The position numbers and the translations under genes were made by a program. Shown here piece by piece: positions 1 through 9,270 of a stretch of DNA of 64,000 nt. How positions within the stretch are numbered: the stretch's first letter is position 1; each line of letters starts with the position of its first letter. The notes beneath the pieces are model-generated. The model did not search any database. It had not been told where the DNA came from and worked only from the letters and a program-made list of their open reading frames with translations. Source of the DNA: DASPHG01 sp963849605 (GTDB taxonomy: Bacteria > Actinomycetota > Thermoleophilia > Solirubrobacterales > Thermoleophilaceae); assembly GCA_963849605.1 (NCBI GenBank), contig CAWKHX010000010.1:1-64000 (forward strand). Reading direction: 5' to 3'.

Positions 1-774
<774 letters not shown>

Positions 775-1243
775 AAGTTCCGACCTGCACGAATGGCGTA
801 ACGACTTGGACGCTGTCTCAACGAGGGGCTCGGTGAAATTGCAGTCTCGGTGAAGATGCCGAGTACGCGCGGCCAGACGGAAAGACCCCGTGCACCTTTA
901 CTACAACTTGATATTGGAGTCTGGGGCATCTCGCTCAGGATAGGTGGGAGGCTGTGAAGCCAGTGCTTCGGCGCTGGTGGAGCCAACCTTGAGATACCAC
1001 CCTTGATGTTCCGGGCTTCTAACCCCGCGCCCTGAATCGGGGCGGGAAACAGTGTCAGGTGGGTAGTTTGACTGGGGCGGTCGCCTCCCAAAATGTAACG
1101 GAGGCGCGCAAAGGTTCCCTCAGTACGGTTGGAAATCGTACGTAGAGTGTAAAAGCAAAAAGGGAGCTTGACTGCGAGACAGACATGTCGAGCAGGTGCG
1201 AAAGCAGGCTTTAGTGATCCGGCAGTGGCAAGTGGAAGCGCTG

Positions 1244-1282
<39 letters not shown>

Positions 1283-1312
1283 TATCGGGCCCAAGAGTCC
1301 ACATCGACGGCC

Positions 1313-1357
<45 letters not shown>

Positions 1358-1358
1358 T

Positions 1359-1441
<83 letters not shown>

Positions 1442-1798
1442 TGCCGTGCGCGTTGGAGAGTTGAGAGGATTCGTCCCTAGTACGAGAGGACCGGGATGAA
1501 CGGACCTCTGGTGTACCAGTTGTCCTGCCAAGGGCACTGCTGGCTAGCTACGTCCGGATTGGATAACCGCTGAAGGCATCTAAGCGGGAAGCCAGCCTCG
1601 AGATGAGCTCTCCCATCCCTTCGAGGGAGTAAGGGCCGTGGGAGACCACCACGTGATAGGCCGGGTGTGTACGCGCAGCGATGCGCTCAGCAAACCGGTA
1701 CTAATGCTCCGAGGGCTTGACGGTTTTTTTTGAAAGCCGCTCGCGGCCGCCAACTGTGCAGTTTTGAGGGTCCGAAGAGGCCCGGCCTCGCAACCTTT

Positions 1799-1910
1799 CG
1801 GTGGTCATAGCGAGGGGGTCATACCTCTTCCCATTCCGAACAGAGAAGTCAAGCCCCTCAGCGCCGATGGTACTTGGCCCGCAAGGGCCCGGGAGAGTAG
1901 GTCGCCGCCG
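1799..1910 (+). rRNA. rrf: 5S ribosomal RNA
   Basis: About 75 bases after the 23S end lies a 5S-like sequence with the conserved segments CCCATTCCGAACAGAGAAGTCAA (loop B/C region) and GCGCCGATGGTACT. The ends CGGTGG and CCGCCG pair as helix I with one G-U pair. The boundaries come from that pairing and may be off by a few bases. Confidence 0.93.
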
Positions 1911-1920
1911 ATTAATCTGA

Positions 1921-1945
1921 TGGGCCGCCCCGCGTGGGCGGCCCA
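1921..1945 (+). terminator. Terminator hairpin of the rRNA operon
   Basis: A perfect 10-bp inverted repeat (TGGGCCGCCC / GGGCGGCCCA) with a 5-base loop sits 10 bases after 5S and is followed by CTGTTT. The position and stem strength fit the end of the rrn transcript. Confidence 0.8.
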
Positions 1946-2012
1946 CTGTTTCCGAGACCGGACGTCGAGGTTGTCGTCAAGACGCGGGCAGGATGCTCGC
2001 GGAGGTAACCCA

Positions 2013-2387
2013 TTGGATCTCATCCTGATCATCATCGGAGCGGTTCTTCTGCTCGGCGTGCTTTTCTTCGTCGGCGGCCTGTTCGCGAGCCGGCGGCACA
2101 CCGACCACTGGACTGAGAACGTCGCGAAGGCCGAGGAGGCGCTCGAGGTCGCCTGGGCGCAGGACAAGGGCTGGGACCGCGAGGTCCTGCACCGCTCCGC
2201 GCGCGAAGCGCTCGGCTCGCACAAGCCGGGCTTCGAGTACACCGACGTCCACCTCGTCGTCGTCGACGACCGGCCCGGGATGGCCGAGGACAGCGCTCAC
2301 CTCGTCGCGGTGGGCGAGGACGGCGAGACCCGTGTCGTGCTGGCGCGCGACGCCGACGGCGGCTGGCACGTCGAGTCCGTCAGCTAG
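2013..2387 (+). CDS. Small membrane-anchored protein of unknown function
   Basis: The 124-residue product starts with a single hydrophobic segment (about residues 2-23, ILIIIGAVLLLGVLFFVGGLF) followed by an acidic soluble domain of about 100 residues. I chose the TTG at 2013 because GGAGG lies 7 bases upstream (2001-2005) and the membrane segment starts right after it; the longer open frame would run through 5S rRNA. The soluble part (KAEEALEVAWAQDKGWD, VHLVVVDDRPG, EDGETRVVLARD) matches no family I recognise. It stands alone between the rrn terminator and the convergent gene at 2407. Confidence 0.7.
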   Translation: MDLILIIIGAVLLLGVLFFVGGLFASRRHTDHWTENVAKAEEALEVAWAQDKGWDREVLHRSAREALGSHKPGFEYTDVHLVVVDDRPGMAEDSAHLVAVGEDGETRVVLARDADGGWHVESVS

Positions 2388-2406
2388 TTCAGCCGGCCGT
2401 CCATGG

Positions 2407-3468
2407 TCATGCGAGGACCTCCGTGACCGTCTCTATCCGGTTGCCACGACGCTCGAGCTCGGGGAAGAGCGCGTCGGGGTCTATGCATTGCTCGGGTGGC
2501 AGCGCGCCGCGCGCGTCGACGGTGCCGCGGGCCAGCAGCCTCACGACCGCCGCCGCGGGCGCGGCGGTCGACACGATGCCGCCGCCGAGGCCCCAGTCCT
2601 CGTGCGGCGGGGTGAAGGACGTGACCCGCACCGCGCGTCCGCCGGCGGTCGCCTCGACGACGTGCGAGGAAACGGTGTTGGCGGACGGCGGCAGCGCCCG
2701 CGTCGCGGCCTCGGCACGCTCGGCTTCGCCCGCCGCGGCCAGCTCGCGCAGCCGTTCGAGCAGGGCGGGCGCGAGCGACAGCCGAAAGCTGGCCTCGCTA
2801 CAGCCGAAGCTGGTCGGAAACGTGCGCATCTCGGAGTGGATCGTGTGGATCGTCTCGCCGTTGCCGATCGGCTCAGCGAACCGCACCGTCCCGCCCGGCG
2901 AGAGAGGTTCGACTTCGCCCGCCTGCCCGCCTCGGATCACGATCGGCTTCATCGTCAGCTCGTCGATAAGCGTCTGCAGCGCGTAGGGGAAGCTCTCGCC
3001 GTCGGGTGGGTCGAGATCGCGCCCGCCCGCCGCGACGTGCACCGTCTCGAGCGTCTCCGAGCCGAGCGTGCGCGCCGCGTGCGCGGCCATGACGTTGGTC
3101 TTGCCGGGGCTCGAGCCCATGCCGAGCACAGCGAGCAGGCCCGCGCGTTCGAATTCCTCGCCCAGCTCCAGCTGCTTGCCGGTCATCCAGTAGAGGCCGC
3201 CGAGATCGACGTAGTGGGCGCCGGCCTCCAGGCTCGAGCGCATCGCGTCGACGTTGATGCGGTACCCGGCCGAATTGACGACGACGTCGGCTCCGGCGAC
3301 TCCGTCGGCCACGGACGCCTTGCCGCCGCCGTGCCCGTCCGCGGTGGCGCGCGCCTTCTCCTGGTCGAGGTCGACCAGGAGTATCTCCGCGACCTCATCC
3401 GACTCGGCTAGATCGCGGACGATCGCTGGTGCGATCGTGCCGCCCGCGCCGAGGATCGCGACGCGCAA
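2407..3468 (-). CDS. Saccharopine dehydrogenase-like NAD(P)-dependent oxidoreductase
   Basis: This 353-residue protein begins with a Rossmann motif (VAILGAGGTIAPAIV, residues 3-17), then the saccharopine-dehydrogenase-type signature VNSAGY near residue 65 and DLGGLYW near 93. The C-terminal half is the larger substrate domain. The gene starts with TTG directly after the TAG stop of the aminotransferase, so the two are surely co-transcribed. With a transaminase upstream and a polyamine-type importer divergent, it probably oxidises or reduces an amino acid derived from the imported compound. The exact substrate cannot be read from the sequence, and a lysine-pathway role is only one option. Confidence 0.82.
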   Translation of the reverse strand: MRVAILGAGGTIAPAIVRDLAESDEVAEILLVDLDQEKARATADGHGGGKASVADGVAGADVVVNSAGYRINVDAMRSSLEAGAHYVDLGGLYWMTGKQLELGEEFERAGLLAVLGMGSSPGKTNVMAAHAARTLGSETLETVHVAAGGRDLDPPDGESFPYALQTLIDELTMKPIVIRGGQAGEVEPLSPGGTVRFAEPIGNGETIHTIHSEMRTFPTSFGCSEASFRLSLAPALLERLRELAAAGEAERAEAATRALPPSANTVSSHVVEATAGGRAVRVTSFTPPHEDWGLGGGIVSTAAPAAAVVRLLARGTVDARGALPPEQCIDPDALFPELERRGNRIETVTEVLA

Positions 3469-4854
3469 CTAGATCTTCTCCCAGGCCTCCGCCAGGACCT
3501 TGCGCAGGATTGCCTCGATCTCCTCGAACTGCTCGGTGTCGGCGATCAGCGGCGGCGAGAGCTGGATGACCGGGTCACCGCGGTCGTCCGCGCGGCAGAT
3601 CAGGCCCTGCTTGAAGAGCGCGCCGGAGAGGAAGCCCCGCAGCAGCCGCTCGGACTCGTCGTCGTCGAAGCTCTCGCGCGTCTCCTTGTCCTTGACGAGT
3701 TCGATCGCCTGGAAGAACCCGGCCCCCCGGACATCGCCGACGATCGGCAGGTCGCGCAGGCTCTCGAGCATCGCGCGGAACTCGGGTTCCTTCGCGCGCA
3801 CGTGATCGTTGATGCCCTCACGCTCGAAGATGTCGAGGTTGGCGTGTGCGGCGGCCGCGGCAACGGGATGGCCGCCGAAGGTGAAGCCGTGGGTGAACAT
3901 CGTCTTGTCGTGCATGAACGGCTCGGCGATCGCGTCCGAGACGATCAGCGCGCCCATCGGGGCGTACGCCGACGTCAGGCCCTTCGCGGTCGTGACGATG
4001 TCCGGCCTGTAGCCGTAGCGCTCGCACCCGAACCAGTGGCCGAGCCGGCCCCACGAGCAGATGACCTCGTCGGAGATCAGCAGCACGCCGTGGCGGTCGC
4101 AGATCTCGCGCACGCGCTGGAAGTAGCCCTCCTGCGGCGTGAAGCATCCGCCGGCGTTCTGGACGGGCTCGAGGATCACGGCGGCGACCGTCTCGGGCCC
4201 CTCGAACTCGATCCGCTCCTCGATCTTGTCCGCCGCCCACAGCCGGTCCCGGCCCTCCGGCCAGTGGTACTCGTTGGTGTTCGGCACGTGGCAGCCACCC
4301 GGGGTCAGCGGCTCGAACGGCGTTCGCAGCGCCGGGATGCCGGTGGCGCTGAGCGCGCCGAGGGAGGTGCCGTGGTAGGCGATCTCGCGCGCGATGAGCT
4401 TGTGCCGCTGGCCCTCGCCGCGGATGCGATGGTAGTTGCGCGCCAGCTTGATCGCGGATTCGACGGCCTCGGACCCCCCGGAGGTGAAGAAGACTCGGTT
4501 CAGGTCGCCCGGCGCGTACGACGCAACCCGGGCCGCCAGCTCGATCGCGCGCGGATGTGCGTAGCTCCAGTTGGTGAAGAAGCCGAGCTCGGCCGCCTGC
4601 GCGGCCATCGCCGCACCGATCTCGGCGCGGCCGTGCCCGACGTTGACGCAAAACAGGGCGGAGAGCCCGTCGAGGTAGCGATTGCCCTGCGTGTCCCAGA
4701 CGTAGCAGCCCTCGCCCCGCGCGATAACTGGCACATCGGCGCTCTCGTACGCGCCCATCCGCGTGAAATGCATCCACAGATGCCGCTTCGCCAGTGCCTG
4801 CAGATCCTGGGGCGCGTCCTGCGCCGCCGGCACGGTCTGCGGGGTGGTGGCCAT
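3469..4854 (-). CDS. Class III aminotransferase (putrescine/omega-amino acid type)
   Basis: The 461-residue protein is a PLP-dependent fold-type I transaminase. Visible are the N-terminal dimer region (WMHFTRMG), the PLP phosphate site (FTSGGSEAVESAIKLAR), an AYHGTSLGAL segment, DEVICSWGRLG with the cofactor aspartate, and the lysine segment TTAKGLTSAYAPMG. Length and motifs match putrescine or beta-alanine:pyruvate transaminases (SpuC-like), but this class covers many amine donors. A purine-rich ribosome binding site (AGAGGAGAGG) precedes the ATG. It is divergent from the potA-like gene and upstream of the dehydrogenase-like gene, suggesting catabolism of an imported di- or polyamine. Confidence 0.88.
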   Translation of the reverse strand: MATTPQTVPAAQDAPQDLQALAKRHLWMHFTRMGAYESADVPVIARGEGCYVWDTQGNRYLDGLSALFCVNVGHGRAEIGAAMAAQAAELGFFTNWSYAHPRAIELAARVASYAPGDLNRVFFTSGGSEAVESAIKLARNYHRIRGEGQRHKLIAREIAYHGTSLGALSATGIPALRTPFEPLTPGGCHVPNTNEYHWPEGRDRLWAADKIEERIEFEGPETVAAVILEPVQNAGGCFTPQEGYFQRVREICDRHGVLLISDEVICSWGRLGHWFGCERYGYRPDIVTTAKGLTSAYAPMGALIVSDAIAEPFMHDKTMFTHGFTFGGHPVAAAAAHANLDIFEREGINDHVRAKEPEFRAMLESLRDLPIVGDVRGAGFFQAIELVKDKETRESFDDDESERLLRGFLSGALFKQGLICRADDRGDPVIQLSPPLIADTEQFEEIEAILRKVLAEAWEKI

Positions 4855-4900
4855 TTGTGCCTCTCCTCTCGTCGAGCCTCGGTCTCTACGCTAGCTTGCG

Positions 4901-6016
4901 GTGAGCGAAGCGACAATGGACACAAGCGTCCAACTTCTCGACGTAACCAAGCGTTTCGGGGATGTGGAAGCGGTTCGCTCGCTCGATCTCGATATCGCGC
5001 GGGGAGAGTTCTTCACGCTGCTCGGGCCTAGCGGCTGTGGAAAGACCACCACGCTGCGTGTGATCGCGGGCTTCGAGGAGCCCGACACCGGCAGGGTCCT
5101 GATCGACGGAGCCGACGTTGAGGGGCTCCCTTCCTTCCGCCGGCCGACGAACACGGTCTTCCAGAGCTACGCGCTCTTCCCTCACATGAACGTGGACGAG
5201 AACGTCGCGTTCGGGCTCAAGCGCAAGCGGGTGCCGCGCGAGGAGATGCGGAAGCGAGTGAGGGAGGAGCTCGACCGAGTCGGCCTGTCTGCCGAGGCGA
5301 CGCGGAAGCCGAGCCAGCTCTCCGGGGGCCAGCAGCAGCGCGTCGCCCTCGCGCGCGCGCTCGTCAACCGGCCCAGCGTGCTGCTCCTCGACGAGCCGCT
5401 CGGGGCGCTCGACTTAAAGCTTCGAAAACGGCTTCAGGTGGAACTAAAGGAGATACAGCGCGACGTCGGCATCACGTTCGTCTACGTCACGCATGATCAG
5501 GAGGAAGCGCTCACGATGAGCGATCGCATAGCCGTCATGAACGAGGGCGTAGTCGAGCAGGTGGCCGATCCTGAAGAGGTCTACGACCGCCCGGCGACGA
5601 CCTTTGTCGCAGGCTTCATCGGCGTGTCGAACCTGATGCCGGGACGAGTGAAGACGGCCGGCGCCCGGGGACAGGTGGAGCTCGACGCCGGCGTCAGCGT
5701 CCACGCTTCGGTAGACGGGTTCGGCGCCGGCGAGCGCTGCCACGCAGTGGTCCGCCCCGAGAAGCTTCAGATCCGCCTCGTCGATGACCCCGCCGACCCC
5801 CAGCTGCCGAACGTGGAAGGGATCGTCGAAAGCTCGCTCTATCTGGGGACCGCGACTCAGATCGTGGTCCGGCTCCCGGACGACGTTCCGATGACGGTGC
5901 TGATGGCGAACACCGACGAGGATGAGCGCCAGCGCCTGCCCGGCGGAGGGGCCAGGGTGCGGTTGTCCTGGACTCCCGACCACATGCACGTGCTACGCGA
6001 GTCGCCCGAGACATGA
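4901..6016 (+). CDS. potA: Polyamine-type ABC transporter ATP-binding protein
   Basis: The 371-residue ATPase has Walker A (GPSGCGKTTT, about residues 43-52), Q-loop, signature LSGGQQQR (about 141-148), Walker B (LLLDEPLGALD) and the switch histidine (YVTHDQEEA). A C-terminal TOBE-type domain follows from about 240. It powers import by the two permeases downstream. GTG at 4901 is taken as the start because TACGCT lies 8 bases upstream and no Shine-Dalgarno is visible; ATG 4916 is the alternative. It is first gene of a potADBC-ordered cluster. Substrate could be spermidine, putrescine or a related amine. Confidence 0.93.
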   Translation: MSEATMDTSVQLLDVTKRFGDVEAVRSLDLDIARGEFFTLLGPSGCGKTTTLRVIAGFEEPDTGRVLIDGADVEGLPSFRRPTNTVFQSYALFPHMNVDENVAFGLKRKRVPREEMRKRVREELDRVGLSAEATRKPSQLSGGQQQRVALARALVNRPSVLLLDEPLGALDLKLRKRLQVELKEIQRDVGITFVYVTHDQEEALTMSDRIAVMNEGVVEQVADPEEVYDRPATTFVAGFIGVSNLMPGRVKTAGARGQVELDAGVSVHASVDGFGAGERCHAVVRPEKLQIRLVDDPADPQLPNVEGIVESSLYLGTATQIVVRLPDDVPMTVLMANTDEDERQRLPGGGARVRLSWTPDHMHVLRESPET

Positions 6017-6037
6017 CCTGACAAGGAGGAGAGGAAC

Positions 6038-7183
6038 GTGAAGGAGCACAAGATTTGGCAACTGGCTATTGCTGTCGCGTGCCTTGTCGGTGCGCTGGCA
6101 CTGGCCGCCTGTGGCAGCGACGATGTGGGCGGCGGGAGCAACGAAGACATTCAGGTCGCGAAGTCAGGGCCGGTCGAGGGCAAGCTCACGATCTCGAACT
6201 GGCCCGGGTACATCGACCCGGGACCCAAGGGGAGCGTGGCCGAGTTTGAGCAGAAAACCGGCGTCGAGGTCGACTACATCGACGACATCACGAGCAACAC
6301 CACGTTCTTCGGCAAGCTGCAGCCGCAACTCGACCGAGGCGATTCTGGCGGTCGCGACATCTTCGTAGTCACCGACTGGATGGCGAAGCGGATGTACGAC
6401 CTCGGCTATCTCCAGGAGGTCGACCACGCCGACCTGCAAACCGTGTTCGACAACATTCTTCCCCAGTTCGAGGAGTCCCACAACGACCCGGATCGCAAGT
6501 TCATGATCCCCTGGCAGGGAGGCCAGACCGGGATCTGGGTCGACACAGCCAAGGCTCCGGAAATCGATTCGATCTCGGACCTGTTCGACCCCAAGTACAA
6601 GGGCCAGGTGATCCTGCTGGACGAAATGCGCGACACGCTCCCCCTGGTGCTGCAGAGCGAGGGGATCGATCCCGACGAGGCGACGAAGGAGGACTGGCTG
6701 GCGGCGGTCGACAAGATCGACAAAGCCGTCGACTCCGGTCAGATCCGGAAGATCACCGACAACTCCTACACGGAGGACCTGACTGCCGGCAACGCCGTGG
6801 CCGCGGTGGGCTGGTCGGGCGATGGATCGCTGATCGGCCGCGACACCGTCGAGTGGCGAAAGCCGACCGACGCCTGCGACACCTTCTTCGACCAGATGGT
6901 CATCCCCGTCGGCGCGCCGAATACGGCCGCGGCGCTCGAGTTCATGAACTTCGTCTATCGACCCGAGGTCCAGGTCGACATCACGGCGTGGGTGAACTAC
7001 GTACAGCCGGTAGCCGGCGTGCAGGAGATCCTCCGCAAGCGGGATCCCGAGCTCGCCAACAGCAAGCTCATCTTCCCGCCCCCGGAGTTCACGGCGGGTT
7101 GTTCCGAGGACCCGGACCCGCCAGGCGATTTTGAGGACGTTCGCGAGGTCGAGGCGGCCTACCAGGACGTGATCTCCGGCTGA
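6038..7183 (+). CDS. potD: Polyamine-type ABC transporter substrate-binding lipoprotein
   Basis: The 381-residue protein has a lipoprotein signal peptide with lipobox LAAC and acylated Cys25, then the PotD/PotF-type binding fold. Family traits are the early SNWPGYIDP segment, FVVTDWMAKRMYDLGYL, and WQGGQTGIWVD. It captures the solute outside the membrane and delivers it to PotB/PotC. The GTG start at 6038 has a strong AAGGAGGAG site 8 to 10 bases upstream. It lies 21 bases after potA and 2 bases before potB. Sequence alone does not separate spermidine from putrescine preference. Confidence 0.92.
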   Translation: MKEHKIWQLAIAVACLVGALALAACGSDDVGGGSNEDIQVAKSGPVEGKLTISNWPGYIDPGPKGSVAEFEQKTGVEVDYIDDITSNTTFFGKLQPQLDRGDSGGRDIFVVTDWMAKRMYDLGYLQEVDHADLQTVFDNILPQFEESHNDPDRKFMIPWQGGQTGIWVDTAKAPEIDSISDLFDPKYKGQVILLDEMRDTLPLVLQSEGIDPDEATKEDWLAAVDKIDKAVDSGQIRKITDNSYTEDLTAGNAVAAVGWSGDGSLIGRDTVEWRKPTDACDTFFDQMVIPVGAPNTAAALEFMNFVYRPEVQVDITAWVNYVQPVAGVQEILRKRDPELANSKLIFPPPEFTAGCSEDPDPPGDFEDVREVEAAYQDVISG

Positions 7184-7185
7184 CC

Positions 7186-8061
7186 GTGCGAAGCATCCGC
7201 CGGCGCCTCGTCCCCTACTGGCTGCTCGCCCCGGGGACGATCTGGCTCGTCCTGTTCTTCGTCGTCCCCATGTATTTCATGGGGGAGATGGCGCTGCGCT
7301 CGGGCGCCCTCGAGGCGGGAGGCTTCAGATTCACCTGGGAGTGGTCGAACTTCCCGGACGCGCTCGACGGCCGCGGCGAGCAGCTCCTCCGCACATTCTT
7401 CTACTCCGCCACGGCCACGATTGCGGCGCTGCTGATCGCGTACCCGCTGGCCTACGCGATCGCGATCAAGGTGAGCCGGCGCTGGCGGCTGCTCCTCCTG
7501 TTCGCCGTCATCGCGCCGTTCTTCACCACGTACCTGGTCCGGACGATCGCCTGGAAGACGATCCTCTTCGACGACAGCCCGATCGTCGATGTCCTCAAGT
7601 TCGTCGGCATCGTTCCCGACGACGGCCGGGTGCTGGCGACGGGCGGGGCCGTGATCTCGGGCCTCACCTACAACTTCCTGCCTTTCATGATCCTGCCGAT
7701 CTACGCCAGCCTGGAGCGGATCGACCTCAGCCTGATCGAGGCGGCCAAGGACCTCTACGCCTCGGCCAGGCAGGCGTTCCTGCGGGTGACACTCCCGTTG
7801 ACCATGCCGGGAGTCGTGGCCGGCGTCCTGCTGACGTTCATCCCGGCGTTCGGCGACTACGTCAACGCGACCGTGCTGGGGAGCTCGAACCAGGCCATGA
7901 TCGGCAACAAGATCCAGTCGCTGTACCTGTTCGAGCGCAACTATCCCGAGGCCGCCGCGCTCTCCTTCCTGATGATGGCCGTGGTGCTGGCGCTGGTGCT
8001 CGTGTACATCCGCGCCGCCGGGACGGAGGCCTTCATGGGCGCCGAGGACGAGGGGCGCTAG
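7186..8061 (+). CDS. potB: Polyamine-type ABC transporter permease
   Basis: A 291-residue inner-membrane permease with six predicted segments, starting with YWLLAPGTIWLVLFFVVPMYF. The cytoplasmic coupling motif EAAKDLYASARQAFLRVTLPL (EAA loop, about residues 186-206) contacts the ATPase. GTG 7186 follows the potD stop by 2 bases. It pairs with the next gene to form the heterodimeric channel. Confidence 0.92.
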   Translation: MRSIRRRLVPYWLLAPGTIWLVLFFVVPMYFMGEMALRSGALEAGGFRFTWEWSNFPDALDGRGEQLLRTFFYSATATIAALLIAYPLAYAIAIKVSRRWRLLLLFAVIAPFFTTYLVRTIAWKTILFDDSPIVDVLKFVGIVPDDGRVLATGGAVISGLTYNFLPFMILPIYASLERIDLSLIEAAKDLYASARQAFLRVTLPLTMPGVVAGVLLTFIPAFGDYVNATVLGSSNQAMIGNKIQSLYLFERNYPEAAALSFLMMAVVLALVLVYIRAAGTEAFMGAEDEGR

Positions 8062-8063
8062 CG

Positions 8064-8885
8064 ATGGCTCTTGCCTGGAGGTGGTTGCGAGGGCACGCTT
8101 TGCACATCTACGCGGGGTTCGCGATCGCCTACATGCTGATCCCGATCGTGGTGATCGCCGTCTTCTCCTTCGCCGAGACCCCGCGGGACCGGATCAACTT
8201 CGCCATCAACGACGGGTTCACTCTCGAGTACTGGCAAAACGCCTTCGCGGTCACAGAGCTGAACGACGCGATGCGGACATCGCTCGAGCTGGCCGCGCTG
8301 TCGACCGTCGCCTCGACCGCGATCGGGACCCTGATGGCCCTGGCGCTGGTCCGCTACCAGTTCTTTGGACGCCGGGCGTCGAACTTGCTGATAGTGCTGC
8401 CGATGGCCACGCCCGAGATTGTGATCGGGGCGTCGCTCTTGTCGATGTTCGTCATCTACTCGGTAGCGCTCGGCTTTACGACGCTGCTGATCGCCCACAT
8501 CATGTTCTCGATCAGCTTCGTGGTGGTCGTGGTGCGCTCGCGACTGATCGGCTTCGACCGCAGCATCGAGGAGGCGGCGGCGGATCTCGGGGCCACTCCG
8601 CTCCAGACATTCCGCTTCGTGACCCTGCCCCTGCTGGCGCCCGGGGTCATGGCAGCCGGGCTGCTCGCTTTCGCCCTCTCAATCGACGACTTCGTGATCT
8701 CGAACTTCAACTCGGGAACGACGGTGACGTTCCCCCTCTACGTCTACGGGGTGGCTCTGAGGGGGATTCCGGTGCAGGTGAACGTTCTGGCGACGATGCT
8801 GTTCGTCTTCACGGTCCTCGCGATCACGCTCGTGGTCTGGCAGCAGCGCCGCGCGGAGCGGATGGCCGGTCAGGCGCAGGCCTGA
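8064..8885 (+). CDS. potC: Polyamine-type ABC transporter permease
   Basis: A 273-residue permease with about six membrane segments and the EAA coupling loop EEAAADLGATPLQTFRFVTLP near residues 170-190. ATG 8064 lies 2 bases after the potB stop; the longer open frame that overlaps potB is an out-of-frame shadow. SIDDFVISNF near residue 212 is typical of PotC. It is the last gene of the transporter operon. Confidence 0.91.
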   Translation: MALAWRWLRGHALHIYAGFAIAYMLIPIVVIAVFSFAETPRDRINFAINDGFTLEYWQNAFAVTELNDAMRTSLELAALSTVASTAIGTLMALALVRYQFFGRRASNLLIVLPMATPEIVIGASLLSMFVIYSVALGFTTLLIAHIMFSISFVVVVVRSRLIGFDRSIEEAAADLGATPLQTFRFVTLPLLAPGVMAAGLLAFALSIDDFVISNFNSGTTVTFPLYVYGVALRGIPVQVNVLATMLFVFTVLAITLVVWQQRRAERMAGQAQA

Positions 8886-9243
8886 GGCGGCGCGGGCGGC
8901 GCGGGACGCCTGCGGCGCGGCTGCCGCGACGGCGCCCGGACGCGCGTTGCGCACTCCGGTTCTACAGCCGTCACGGTGCCACGCTGCTGAAGGCGCGCCC
9001 GGGCAGCGGCCGTGGAGGGCCGTACCGCGGGCCGTGCACGTTCCCCGATCAGCCTCCCAGCCGATCGGCCTGAATCGCCGCCAGGGAGCGAGGGCTCCCG
9101 ATACTCCGGCACCAGCTCGCCGAGCGTGGCGAACTCGACCGCAAGGGCGACTCCGCCTCTGAGGCTCAAACGAAGGCGCTGGAGGGCGGTGGGGAACATG
9201 TGTTCGTGAAGGTACGAACGGCCCCGGACGGAAGGCCCCCGAT
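8886..9243. other. Intergenic region without a recognisable gene
   Basis: About 360 bases between the convergent potC and glycosidase-like genes. Both strands stay open because of high GC. A minus-strand stretch at about 9060-9220 (with EFATLGELVPEYREP) has a protein-like look but no start, no family match and no continuation, so I call nothing here. It could be a decayed gene fragment. Confidence 0.4.
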
Positions 9244-9268
9244 CCTGCAAGAAACCTTGCAGGGCCTT
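9244..9268 (+). terminator. Intrinsic terminator after the transporter operon
   Basis: A perfect 8-bp stem (CCTGCAAG / CTTGCAGG) with AAAC loop is followed by GCCTTTCC. It sits between the convergent potC and glycosidase-like genes, and on the minus strand it could also serve the latter. Confidence 0.6.
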
Positions 9269-9270
9269 TC

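Noticed and set aside
2332..3411. 359-residue plus-strand frame
   Set aside because: Antisense to the saccharopine-dehydrogenase-like gene, which has clear motifs on the other strand.
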